Source of the DNA: JBDNJM01 sp041687755 | GTDB taxonomy: Bacteria > Planctomycetota > UBA1135 > GCA-002686595 | Reading direction: 5' to 3' | NCBI GenBank assembly: GCA_041687755.1 | Contig: JBDNJM010000011.1 | Location: forward strand, 1 to 51,835 | Length of the DNA stretch: 51,835 nucleotides | Part shown: positions 7,905 through 16,415 of the stretch, piece by piece | Position numbering within the stretch: the first letter of the stretch is position 1 | How the letters are laid out: the number at the start of each line of letters is the position of its first letter | Notes under the pieces: generated by a model | Told to the model about the DNA's origin: nothing | Seen by the model: the letters and a program-made list of their open reading frames with translations, nothing else | Databases searched by the model: none | Made by a program: the position numbers and the translations under genes

Positions 7905-10256
7905 ATGCTAGTTTCGAGTGTTCTGTTTCTCCCGTTGGTGCTGAGCCTGCCTCAGCAAGCCACCATCCCCCAGGAAGCGCACCCGCGCTCCGAGCTGGGA
8001 GTCCGGATCGTGGTTCCCGCAGCTCCTGCCCCTACGAACGGGCCGACGAGCGTCCGGGCCTTGAGTGCTGCGGCGGAAGCCAGGCCGATGGCGCTCCAAT
8101 CGGAGCTGCGCACGGAAACCGAGTTCGACTTGCACGGCATCCTCGCCCAGTCGACCGTGATCCAGGACCTCGACGGTCTGCCCACGGCGATTGGGCCGTC
8201 CTACCGGGCCAACTTCTCAGAGGCGGGCCTCGAGTTCACCCCTCAGATGCCGATCGACCGGGAGGGGCGCTACCTGCACTACCGACTGGAGTCGATTCAC
8301 CTCGGTGGCGCGGCCTTCGAGGGCCTGGATCTCTGGGCGACCCCGAGCATCGACGAGTCGCGCGAGGCGGTGGTTTTCGATCGTGGGCTCGGCGTCGAGG
8401 AGCTCTACCAGCCGCGCCTTGAGGGCCTGGAGCAGTCGTTCGTGTTCGCAAACCTGCCCGACCAACGCGGAGAACTCATCGTGCGCGGGCGACTGGACAG
8501 CGACTTTACGACGCACACAACGGGCGAGTCTGGGTCCAGCATCGTTCTAGGCGATGCCGCGGCAGGCGGCGTGCGGCTCAGCAAGGTCCTGGGTCGCGAC
8601 GCGGCGGGTTCCGAGGTCGCGGGAGAGATGCGGCTTGTCGGCAATCAGTTCGAGCTGAGCCTGCCGGCCGAGTGGGTGGCCCAGGCCGAGCTGCCGCTCG
8701 TCTTGGATCCGATCTTCGGGTCCATCGTCAGTCTCACTCCGGGGAGCTACATCGCGAGCAATCCGGACATGGCGTACGGGGAGAAACCGACGGCGGTCCA
8801 AGCCGTTGCGTTCGAGCGCGTCTACTCGAGCACGGACACGGACATCTACAACATCGAGCTGTCGAGCAACGTGCTTATCAACTCGGGCATCAAGATTCTC
8901 GAGGGGAATATCCTTCCGACCTCGGCGAACCCCGCGATCGGGTTCTCCCGTCTGCACCGACAGTACTTGACCGTTTGGGAGCAGCGCGACTTCAGCGGAG
9001 ACACGGGCGATATCTACGGCCGGTCGACGTTCTTGAGCGGCCAACTCTCGAATGCGATCCCGATTGCCAGCAGCTCCTTGTCCGAGATCAACCCGCGCGT
9101 GGGCAGTGAAGCCACCTTCCTGGACGACGACGTGATCGTGGTCTGGAACACGGTCGGAGCCATCAAGGCGACCCAGGTCACCCTGCTCGAGGGGGTCCAC
9201 CCGTTCACCCTCGGCGAAGTGACCATTGAGTCGAGCACGAACAACTCCGAGGCCTACCCAGACATATCGGCATCCGGCGGCACGACAGGCGTGTACGTCA
9301 TCGCCTGGGAGAAGGACTACGGGCTGGACCGAGATATTGGCCTGCAGGCATTCGATCGCAACCTCAACTCTGTGAGCGACAAGGTCTACTTGCCCACCAT
9401 CGGCCCGGACGAAATTCGCGTGAGCGTGGATGGGGGTGATGGGGTCTTCATGCTGGCCTACATGCGCGACGCTGCTCTGGGACTGGAGAACTACGACATC
9501 CACGCCGTCCGCGTCCTGTTCTCGTCTGCCCAGGGCCTCACGGGCTTTCAGACAGTTCTGATCGATCCGGCTGACAATGAACTCGACCGCCACCCCGCGG
9601 TGGGGTTCACTGGGAACCGGTTCTACGTGGCCTGGGAAGACACCTACAACGGGGCGGGGTACGACATCGTCTACGTCGGTCTGGATGCGAGCGGGCTCGA
9701 GATCTGCGAGCCGAGATCGCCCGTCACGTCGACGGGCGATACCAACGTGTTCCCCGACTTCGCGCCGCGCTTCGCGGGCGGTGGCGAAGGCAACATTGCT
9801 GACTTGATCTTCCAGCGGAAGATCACGTCGGGGAGCGATCCGCAGATCGCCTACCGGTCGCTGGGGACCCTCGGCGGACCCGTGACGAACACCGGCGGGG
9901 GCTGCGGGGCCACTGGAACGATCGAACTGGACGGCGAATTCTTCGTCGGCAACCAGGACATTAAGCTCCGTCTCAAGGACATCGATCCCGGTGCGAGCCT
10001 TGCGATTTTGAACTGGGGCGCGCCCTCGCTGCCGGTCAGCTGCGGCAGTTGCCTGTTCAAGCCCTTCAAGAACGTGATCTTCGTGACACCTATCCAGGGG
10101 CAAGCCAGCGTTGCGTTCCCGCTGCCCTGCGCTCCGGTCCTGGCCAACAAGACCGCGGAGTTCCAGTGGACCGTGCTGTTCACCGGTGCTTCGCCGTGCG
10201 CGGTCTCGCCCAACATCTCGCATTCGGACCGGATCGAAGCGGTGATCTCTTACTGA
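7905..10256 (+). CDS. Large secreted protein, paralogue of the 14003-15775 gene
   Basis: Predicted 783-aa exported protein of unknown function. I chose the ATG at 7905 because it opens a clear signal peptide (MLVSSVLFLPLVLSLPQQA); the reading frame is open further upstream without one. The N-terminal 270 residues match the frameshifted minus-strand gene at 14003-15775: IGPSYRANFSEAGLEFTP versus IGPDWKATYSQAGVEFTP, GLEQSFVF versus GLEQSFVL, and LPLVLDPIFG versus LPLVLDPLFG. The middle resembles repetitive beta-propeller-type sequence with recurring blade-like YVIAWE/FYVAWED segments. The C-terminal domain ends PCAVSPN...SDRIEAVISY and matches the paralogue's C-terminus. It is followed after 82 bp by the Ser/Thr kinase, with a strong hairpin between them. 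Confidence 0.75.
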   Translation: MLVSSVLFLPLVLSLPQQATIPQEAHPRSELGVRIVVPAAPAPTNGPTSVRALSAAAEARPMALQSELRTETEFDLHGILAQSTVIQDLDGLPTAIGPSYRANFSEAGLEFTPQMPIDREGRYLHYRLESIHLGGAAFEGLDLWATPSIDESREAVVFDRGLGVEELYQPRLEGLEQSFVFANLPDQRGELIVRGRLDSDFTTHTTGESGSSIVLGDAAAGGVRLSKVLGRDAAGSEVAGEMRLVGNQFELSLPAEWVAQAELPLVLDPIFGSIVSLTPGSYIASNPDMAYGEKPTAVQAVAFERVYSSTDTDIYNIELSSNVLINSGIKILEGNILPTSANPAIGFSRLHRQYLTVWEQRDFSGDTGDIYGRSTFLSGQLSNAIPIASSSLSEINPRVGSEATFLDDDVIVVWNTVGAIKATQVTLLEGVHPFTLGEVTIESSTNNSEAYPDISASGGTTGVYVIAWEKDYGLDRDIGLQAFDRNLNSVSDKVYLPTIGPDEIRVSVDGGDGVFMLAYMRDAALGLENYDIHAVRVLFSSAQGLTGFQTVLIDPADNELDRHPAVGFTGNRFYVAWEDTYNGAGYDIVYVGLDASGLEICEPRSPVTSTGDTNVFPDFAPRFAGGGEGNIADLIFQRKITSGSDPQIAYRSLGTLGGPVTNTGGGCGATGTIELDGEFFVGNQDIKLRLKDIDPGASLAILNWGAPSLPVSCGSCLFKPFKNVIFVTPIQGQASVAFPLPCAPVLANKTAEFQWTVLFTGASPCAVSPNISHSDRIEAVISY

Positions 10257-10279
10257 GTCCAACCTCCTGGAGCGAGAAG

Positions 10280-10313
10280 CCGAATCCGCGCTGCCCGAGG
10301 AGCGCGGATTCGG
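10280..10313 (+). terminator. Perfect 13-bp hairpin before the kinase gene
   Basis: Arms ccgaatccgcgct and agcgcggattcgg pair perfectly around an 8-nt loop, 24 bp after the secreted-protein stop and 26 bp before the kinase start. There is no T-tract. It may terminate or attenuate transcription into the kinase gene, or be a processing site. Confidence 0.6.
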
Positions 10314-10338
10314 TCGATCGCATACCGTAGGGCCCGCC

Positions 10339-12927
10339 GTGGTTGACCATCAACGCCTGAGAGAGCTCTTCGAAGGAGCGCTGGATGTCGAACCCGATGC
10401 CCAGAGCGCTTACGTGAGCAAGGCCTGCGCGGGGGACCTGGAGCTCGAGGCTGAAGTTTTGAGATTGCTGCGTCACGACGAGCGCGCTCCGAGCTTTCTG
10501 AACTCTCCGATCAGTGCGGGCGCGAGCTTGCGGAGCGGGTCCGGATCGGAGTGGGTTGGCTACTCCGTTGACGGCTACGAGATCGTTGCACCGCTCGCAC
10601 GGGGTGGGATGGGCCTGGTATTGGAGGCCGTGCAGAAGCACCCCAGTCGGCGGGTCGCGCTCAAGACGTTGCAGTGCAGTGGAGCCTCAGACGAACTCGT
10701 GCGGCGGATGCGGATCGAGGCCGAAGTGCTCGGGCTCTTGAACCACCCGGGGATTGCTCAGGTGTACGGGGCGGGGACCTTGGGCGAGGGGGGCCAGGCG
10801 CTCCCGTACATCGCGATGGAGTTCGTCGAGGGTGCCCGCAGCCTGGGGCGCTACGCCGATGCTAGGGGTCTCGACGGTCGCGCACGCTTACGGCTGTTTC
10901 AGCAAGTTTGTGGCGCCGTGGAACATGGCCATCGCAAGGGCATCGTCCACCGGGATCTGAAGCCGGGCAACTTGTTGGTGAACGAGGACGGGGAAGTCAA
11001 GGTGATCGACTTCGGCCTGGCACGGGTCACGGCACCGGAGCAGTTGGATATTTCAGTCGCTGAGACTTTGGACGGTGGGCTGATGGGGACGCTCGAGTTC
11101 ATGAGCCCCGAGCACGTCACCGGCCGGCCGTTCGATGTGGATGTGCGCAGCGATATCTACTCGCTCGGCTGTGTGCTCTATGAGCTGCTCTGCGGCCAAC
11201 CCCCGCGTGACTTCGCCGGCCTTTCGATTCCCGCGGCAGTTCAACGCCTCCAGACGGAGGATCCTGTGGTGCCTCGCGAACTCCCGCGGGAGCAACACTG
11301 GATCCTGACGAAGGCGTTGGAGCGACGGCCGGAACAACGCTACGCCTCGGTGCGGGAGCTCAGCGAAGACATCGAGCGGCACTTGTGCGGCCGCTCCGTG
11401 CACGCCGTGCAGCCCACGGCCATCTATCAGCTTGCGAAGTTCAGCCGCCGCCATCGCGGCCTGCTCTTGGCGGTCTCCGCGGTTCTGCTGGCGCTCGCCT
11501 TGGGTTTTCTACGCGAACGCCGCGGCGCACTCGTTGCTCGCCAAGCTCGGGACGAAGCTCAGGAACAGCGCGAGCTGGCTCGCGGCGTGTCCCGGTTTCT
11601 TCGCGGGCGTTTCGTCACGGGCAGCGCCTATAGCCAGGGGCCGGAGACAACCATCGCAAGCTTGATCGAGGAATCGGCGGATACCCTGGATGGCGTGGAG
11701 GGGCCGCTGTTGCGGGCGAGTCTCGCTTCGATGATCGGGGAAGGCCTAATCGGCATCGGGCGCCTTGAGCGCGCCCGAGAGATTCTCGAGCCCAGTTTGG
11801 AGGTGCTCGCTGCGGAGCTGCCTGACCAGGATCCCGAGCTGATCCACGCTCAGGTCGTCTGGGTGGATCTTCTGGAGCGACTCGGAGAGTACGAGGCATC
11901 GTTGGAGGGGACTTCGAGGCTGTTGGAGTTGCCCACGTCAGTGCTTCCGGTAGGCGGAAACGATCGCAGCTACCTGACTCAAAACATGGTCGTCGTGCTG
12001 GGGCGCTTGGGGCGGTACAGCGAGGCGGAGCAGATGCTGGCGGCCGAAATCGATTGGGCCAGGGCGCAGCCGGAGCCCGACAGCTTTAAATTGGTGCTCT
12101 TGCTCCATCGCAGGGGGGACATGCTGCTCGATATGGGGCGCGCTGCGGAGGCGATCCCATCGTTACAGCAGGCACTCGAGTTGGCCGAGGCCAACGCGCC
12201 TTCAGGACATCCGTTTCCGAACGTGATCCGGATGTCGCTCGGTTCGGCGCACGGCCGGATGGACGACCTGGACGAGGCGGAGGCGCTGCTGCGTAAGGCG
12301 TTGGTCGGGTTCGAGGCGGGGCAGGCACCGGAACAGAACCGCATGGCAGCGCGCGGCAATCTGCTTACGCTGCTGATCCGTAGGTCGAACGAGCAGGGCG
12401 CGGAGGTCGATTTCGAAGAGCTCAAGGCGCTCCTTCGGGCTACCGAGGAGGGGCTCTCTTCGCTCGATGGTGAACCCGGTCGAATGACGATCGCCTGGCT
12501 GCTGACCAAGTCGGGGGTGCACCGACTGGGCGGGGAGCCCGAGCGTGCGGTCGAAGCGGCAGAGCGGGCTCTGGAACTGGGCTTGGCCGGAGAGGCCGCG
12601 AGTGCCGGGCAATTGGCTCCGACCCAGGTGGAGCTGGCGAAGGCGCTGCGGGAAGCGAATCGGCCTGATGAGGCTCTCGCGATGCTCGAGAGCGCTGTAG
12701 CCAAGATCCCTGAAGCTGCGGTCTCGGGGAGCGCGGCGGTCAGGGATCTGATGCGCGCAACGGCGGAGTCCCTTAGGGATGCCGGGAGTGAGCCGGAGGG
12801 GCTGGCGCTGCTGACGAAGCTGCTGGAGGGGACTTCACCTGAGGCCGACGATTTGGCGAGGACGTATGCCCTGATCGGGTCGCTGAAGGCGCGGCGTAGA
12901 GGCGCGGCCGGAGCCCAACGACCGTAA
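10339..12927 (+). CDS. Hanks-type Ser/Thr protein kinase with TPR-like C-terminus
   Basis: An 862-aa membrane kinase with a GTG start. The N-terminal 75 residues are a helical segment typical of planctomycete kinases. The kinase domain spans about 77-345: glycine loop LARGGMGLV at about 87, VALKTL lysine at about 111, catalytic loop HRDLKPGN at about 204, DFGLA at about 226, and SPEH in the activation segment. A transmembrane helix (about 374-390, LLLAVSAVLLALALGF) separates it from about 470 residues of TPR-like helical repeats, presumably extracytoplasmic. It is convergent with an ECF sigma gene, and kinase/ECF pairs are a known planctomycete arrangement. It may phosphorylate or otherwise control that sigma factor; this is inferred from position. 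Confidence 0.92.
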   Translation: MVDHQRLRELFEGALDVEPDAQSAYVSKACAGDLELEAEVLRLLRHDERAPSFLNSPISAGASLRSGSGSEWVGYSVDGYEIVAPLARGGMGLVLEAVQKHPSRRVALKTLQCSGASDELVRRMRIEAEVLGLLNHPGIAQVYGAGTLGEGGQALPYIAMEFVEGARSLGRYADARGLDGRARLRLFQQVCGAVEHGHRKGIVHRDLKPGNLLVNEDGEVKVIDFGLARVTAPEQLDISVAETLDGGLMGTLEFMSPEHVTGRPFDVDVRSDIYSLGCVLYELLCGQPPRDFAGLSIPAAVQRLQTEDPVVPRELPREQHWILTKALERRPEQRYASVRELSEDIERHLCGRSVHAVQPTAIYQLAKFSRRHRGLLLAVSAVLLALALGFLRERRGALVARQARDEAQEQRELARGVSRFLRGRFVTGSAYSQGPETTIASLIEESADTLDGVEGPLLRASLASMIGEGLIGIGRLERAREILEPSLEVLAAELPDQDPELIHAQVVWVDLLERLGEYEASLEGTSRLLELPTSVLPVGGNDRSYLTQNMVVVLGRLGRYSEAEQMLAAEIDWARAQPEPDSFKLVLLLHRRGDMLLDMGRAAEAIPSLQQALELAEANAPSGHPFPNVIRMSLGSAHGRMDDLDEAEALLRKALVGFEAGQAPEQNRMAARGNLLTLLIRRSNEQGAEVDFEELKALLRATEEGLSSLDGEPGRMTIAWLLTKSGVHRLGGEPERAVEAAERALELGLAGEAASAGQLAPTQVELAKALREANRPDEALAMLESAVAKIPEAAVSGSAAVRDLMRATAESLRDAGSEPEGLALLTKLLEGTSPEADDLARTYALIGSLKARRRGAAGAQRP

Positions 12928-12960
12928 GCGACTGCCGCGCCGCGGCACCCTGGAACGAGC

Positions 12961-13047
12961 TCGTGCCCCAGCTTCTCCAGGCGATGTGTCCAAAGGCAAC
13001 TGAGAGGCATTTTTCTCAGGCAGCGCCATTTCTTCACAGCCTCTCAG
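12961..13047 (-). repeat. Dispersed hairpin element, copy A
   Basis: Read on the minus strand, it begins at the stop codon of the sigma gene. A 9-bp stem CTGAGAGGC (13047-13039) / GCCTCTCAG (13008-13000) encloses a 30-nt loop, followed by a conserved tail TTGCCTTTGGACACATCGCC and on to about 12961. It matches copy B (23240-23325) closely and copy C (30642-30730) with compensatory stem changes. The TGA of the first arm is the stop codon of the sigma gene, so the element is the immediate 3' UTR. Confidence 0.8.
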
Positions 13048-13622
13048 GTGGGTTCGCTGTCGTCGTCTAGCGCGGCGTGCAACCAAGCGCGTGCGAACTG
13101 CCAGCGGCGTTCGACGCGGCGCAACGACCAGCCTAGAACGTCGGCGATCTCGACGTGGTTGAGCCCGCCAAAGAACCTCAGTTCGACGATCTTCACCGAC
13201 TCTGGATCGTCTTGTTCCAGCCGCTCTAGGGCTTGCTCGAGGTCGAGCAACTCAACCTCGGGGGCCGTGCCCTCGAGTCGATCTGCGTGCAGGCTGACCT
13301 GCAGGGCATCACCACCGCGCTTGCCGGCCTTGCGCGCACGCGCCTCATCGACCAACAGGTTGCGCATGACGCGGCTTGCGAAGCCCAGGAAGGCCTTGCG
13401 GTTGTCGAAGGCGAGCTCTTCTCTGCGCGCGAAGCGCATCCAGGCCTCGTTGACCAGCGCGGTGGGCTGCAGCGTGGCGCTGCGCGCGCGATTTTGCAGG
13501 AGGTGCTCCGCGAGGACGTGCAGTTCGGAGCCCAGCCGCTCCATCAGGAGTTGCTCGGCCGCGCGGTCGCCCTGGCCCGCGAGGTTCAGAAGCTGGAGGG
13601 TCTTGGGGGGGTCGGGGTGCAC
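13044..13622 (-). CDS. ECF-type RNA polymerase sigma factor (ECF_sub/Sig-70_X6-like)
   Basis: A 192-aa sigma factor if it starts at the GTG at 13622. The frame stays open to 13784, but the extra leader is arginine-rich and unlike sigma factors. Region 2 carries PTALVNEAWMRF and FASRVMRNLLVDEARARKAGKRGG. Region 4 ends with ELRFFGGLNHVEIADVLG and the recognition helix SLRRVERRWQFARAWL. It lacks a long region 3, as expected for ECF types. It converges on the Ser/Thr kinase gene with 116 bp between the stops. Its stop codon is part of the dispersed hairpin element. The minus-strand secreted-protein gene 380 bp upstream may be a target or partner. Confidence 0.9.
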   Translation of the reverse strand: MHPDPPKTLQLLNLAGQGDRAAEQLLMERLGSELHVLAEHLLQNRARSATLQPTALVNEAWMRFARREELAFDNRKAFLGFASRVMRNLLVDEARARKAGKRGGDALQVSLHADRLEGTAPEVELLDLEQALERLEQDDPESVKIVELRFFGGLNHVEIADVLGWSLRRVERRWQFARAWLHAALDDDSEPT

Positions 13623-14002
13623 GGAGCTGCTCGGGTCACGAGCAGGCAGCCTACGGCAGCCGACGGCCCTGGGTTCTGCCTCGCATGCGGAATGCCGAGG
13701 TTCTGAGATCTTCAGGGTCACGGCACGCCCACGCGGACCCCGACTGGTGGCGGTTGCGTGGAGTGGAGGTCGGACCCCCTGCAAGACAACCGGCCCGCGG
13801 AGGCTGGAGTGGTGCGTGATGCAGCGACGTCACCAGCGCGCTCGATTGCCGTCCCTGGGGCAGTTGCCCTCCCTGCAGGCCGCGAGCGCCGCGCTGGGTG
13901 AGTGCGGGCCTGCACTTGGGGACGTGCTCTACCTCCGTCACCTGTGCAGACTTGAAGGGAGCAGCCCGCAGGCGTGCGGGGTGCTCCCAGGCTCGCGATG
14001 CG
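13623..14002. other. Intergenic region upstream of the sigma gene
   Basis: No convincing gene. The sigma frame is open to 13784, so a longer N-terminus cannot be excluded. It contains the probable terminator of the upstream minus-strand gene (13957-13988), and the remaining stretch presumably holds the sigma promoter. Confidence 0.5.
13957..13988 (-). terminator. Hairpin after the frameshifted secreted-protein gene
   Basis: A 14-bp stem with one mismatch (gggagcagcccgca / tgcggggtgctccc) and a 4-nt loop, 14 bp beyond the stop codon of the minus-strand gene. No T-tract. Confidence 0.55.
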
Positions 14003-15775
14003 TCAGTAGGAGAAGGTCAACCGCAAGCGATTGCTGATCCCCAGGTTCGGGCTGATCGCGCAGGGGCTCAGGGTCGTGGGCGGCACGGTGAATTGAAGAT
14101 CGACGAACGCGCCTTCCAGGGCAGGGTTGAAGGGGACCGTGAGCGGCGCGCTGCCGATGCGGGTCGCGCCCGCGCTCGGTTCGAGGGCGACGAGCACGGT
14201 TGTGCGCAGGGGGAGCCAGACGCAGCCGCTGCACGGGAGCTCGACGCCGCCGGCGGCGATGTTGAGGATGGCGAAGGTCGGGGCAGGGTCGTAGATGCGC
14301 GGGTCGGCGACCAGGTCAGTGCTGCCGATTTGGGGATCGCCCAACAGTTCGAAGTCCATGGCCGGGCCGCCGCCGATGTTCGTGGGCGGCAGGGCTTCAG
14401 CCTCATTCCAGAGGCGGAAGAGAGGGTCTCCGTCGGCGTCGGACACGGCGAGTGCCCCTGCACGGGTGGTTCGGTCGCCGCTCTCTTGGGTCGCCGCGAG
14501 TTCGAGATCGTCGGTCACGCTCGCGGAGAGCGTCGCCGCGAGCTCGATCGGTTCGCAGCCGGCGGAGCCGTCGGCCAGGAGGGTCCGCGTGTAGACCTCG
14601 CCCGAGGCCGTGGTGGGACCGGGCACGTCCTCGACCCAGGCGAGCACGTACTCCGGCCCGGCCCAGGCGATGACGGCCTGGTCGAAGCCGGCGAAGTTGT
14701 CGCCGGCAACGACGGGGCTGTAGGCCGTATCGAGGTCGATGGCGACCCGTGGCTGTACGGTCTGGAGCTCGGTCGAATAGCTCGAACACCAGACCTCGCC
14801 GTCGAGCACGCCGGGGGCTGAGCGCCGCTCCCAGACGATGGCGAAGCACTCCGCTTCGCGGTTGTAGGCGATGCACGGGAGCTGGTCAGATGTGTTGATC
14901 GTGATCTCGATGGCCGACAGCGTGGCTCCGGAGCCGTTGGCGACGTAGAGCGTGATGTTGGGGTCGGTGGCGGAGTAGTAGCGGCAATGCACGCAGCCGT
15001 ACAGGCCGGTGGGGGGCGCCGGCCGAGGCGACGTCGATCTGGTCGCGATCGACCGCGCCGTGGTCGAGCTGTAGGAGCGGTCCGAACAGCGGGTCGAGCA
15101 CGAGCGGCAGACGCGCGTTGTCGACGAAGGCAGCGGGCAGGACGAGCTCGAGCTCGTCACGGCTGCGCCGCAGCTGGCCTGCAACCCGTTGCCCGTCGGC
15201 GTCGATGCCGAGCACCGTGTCGATGCGCACGCCACCCCAGTCGGCGTCGGTGAACTCGAGGGCGTCGGGGCCCAAACGACGCTCGGCCGGCAAGTCGGTG
15301 CGGAGTCGGCCGCGCACGACGAGGTCGCCGCTGCCGGTGGGCAGGGTGTGGAGCACGAACGACTGCTCGAGGCCTTCGGGGCGGGCGTCGTAGCGCTCGA
15401 CCAGGCCGGGACCCCGGTCGTACACCACGGCGCCGCTGCGGAGGTGCGGCTCGACCCCCAGGGTGAGCTCCTCGAGGGCTTGGATGCCGCGGCGGACCTC
15501 GAGCAGCTCGAAGCTCAACGTGTGGGTATGCGGGGCGCGCTGGCCGCGTGCCGGGGTGAACTCGACGCCGGCCTGCGAGTAGGTCGCCTTCCAGTCGGGG
15601 CCAATGGAGATCGGTCGCCCCTCGAGCAGGTGGTCTGGCGCTCCGTCGTCGTCGAGCGAGAGGCTCATCGGGGGGCCGGGCGCGGGCTCGAGATCACGGA
15701 GCGCTGACGCTCCTGGGAGCGAGCGTCGGGCGAGAGCCGGCAGGTCAGGGCGACCAGGAGGGGGAGCGCGCGCAT
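14003..15775 (-). pseudogene. Secreted protein with two apparent frameshifts, paralogue of the 7905-10256 gene
   Basis: Homologous to the plus-strand secreted protein across the kinase/sigma pair, but shorter and interrupted twice. The ATG at 15775 opens a signal peptide (MRALPLLVALTCRLSPDA) whose frame hits a TGA at the C6 run (15670-15675 as G6 on plus). Adding one C fuses it to the main N-terminal domain (IGPDWKATYSQAGVEFTP ... LPLVLDPLFGP). A second C6 run (15011-15016 as G6 on plus) breaks the frame again; removing one C joins it to the C-terminal part (TGLYGCVHCRYYS ... PCAISPNLGISNRLRLTFSY). Both breaks are single-base changes in homopolymers. Sequencing error is the simplest reading; true decay or slippage control is possible. 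No stop codon occurs elsewhere. Confidence 0.7.
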
Positions 15776-15879
15776 GGAGCTGAGGGGCCAGAGGGGGGTC
15801 CCGCTGTCCACGCAGGCCGCAGCGGTCAGCTTTCATGGAGCGGCGCAGGAGTCGGGGCGCCGGGCTCCGATTCCCCGCG

Positions 15880-16284
15880 TCAGCCTTCCTCGAGCTTCAG
15901 GCAGACCGAATTGATGCAGTAGCGCAGGCCTGTGGGCGGGGGGCCGTCGGGGAACACGTGCCCCAGGTGGGCGTCGCAGCCCTTGCAGCGAATCTCGACG
16001 CGCTTCATGCCGAGGCTGGAGTCCTCGATTTCGACCAGGTTCGAGCCCGGCAGGGGCTCGAAGAAGCTCGGCCAGCCGCAGCCGGAGTGGAACTTAGCGT
16101 CGGAGCGGAACAGGTCCGTGCCGCAGCACGCGCACTGGTAGGTGCCGGCGGTTTCGGTGTCCGTGTACTCGCCCGCGAAGGCGCGCTCGGTGCCGCCCTG
16201 GCGGGCTACGCGGTAGGCCTCGGGGCTCAGGCGCTCGCGCCATTCGGCGTCGCTGAGGCGGAGAGGTTCGCTGGGGTCGGTCAT
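15880..16284 (-). CDS. msrB: Peptide methionine (R)-S-oxide reductase MsrB
   Basis: A 134-aa cytosolic methionine sulfoxide reductase B that reduces Met-R-sulfoxide in proteins. The start is the ATG at 16284 (MTDPSEPLRLSDAEW), which gives the usual length for the family; upstream sequence in frame is not homologous-looking. Zinc CxxC motifs CACCG and CKGCDAHLGH, the core GCGWPSFFEP and the catalytic-cysteine motif RYCIN near the C-terminus are all present. No signal peptide. It is divergent, with 131 bp between starts, from the LTA-synthase-like gene. A second, lipoprotein MsrB lies at the other side of that gene. Confidence 0.95.
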   Translation of the reverse strand: MTDPSEPLRLSDAEWRERLSPEAYRVARQGGTERAFAGEYTDTETAGTYQCACCGTDLFRSDAKFHSGCGWPSFFEPLPGSNLVEIEDSSLGMKRVEIRCKGCDAHLGHVFPDGPPPTGLRYCINSVCLKLEEG

Positions 16285-16415
16285 TGTGGGGTGGGGTCCC
16301 GGGAGTGGGATGGGATGCGGCCCTGGGGGCCCTGGAGTGGTCTGCCGCCTAAAAATGGCAGGACTTACGAGGCGGTCATGAGGAGCTCGGCGGACGAAAT
16401 CGTATTCCCTTGGGG

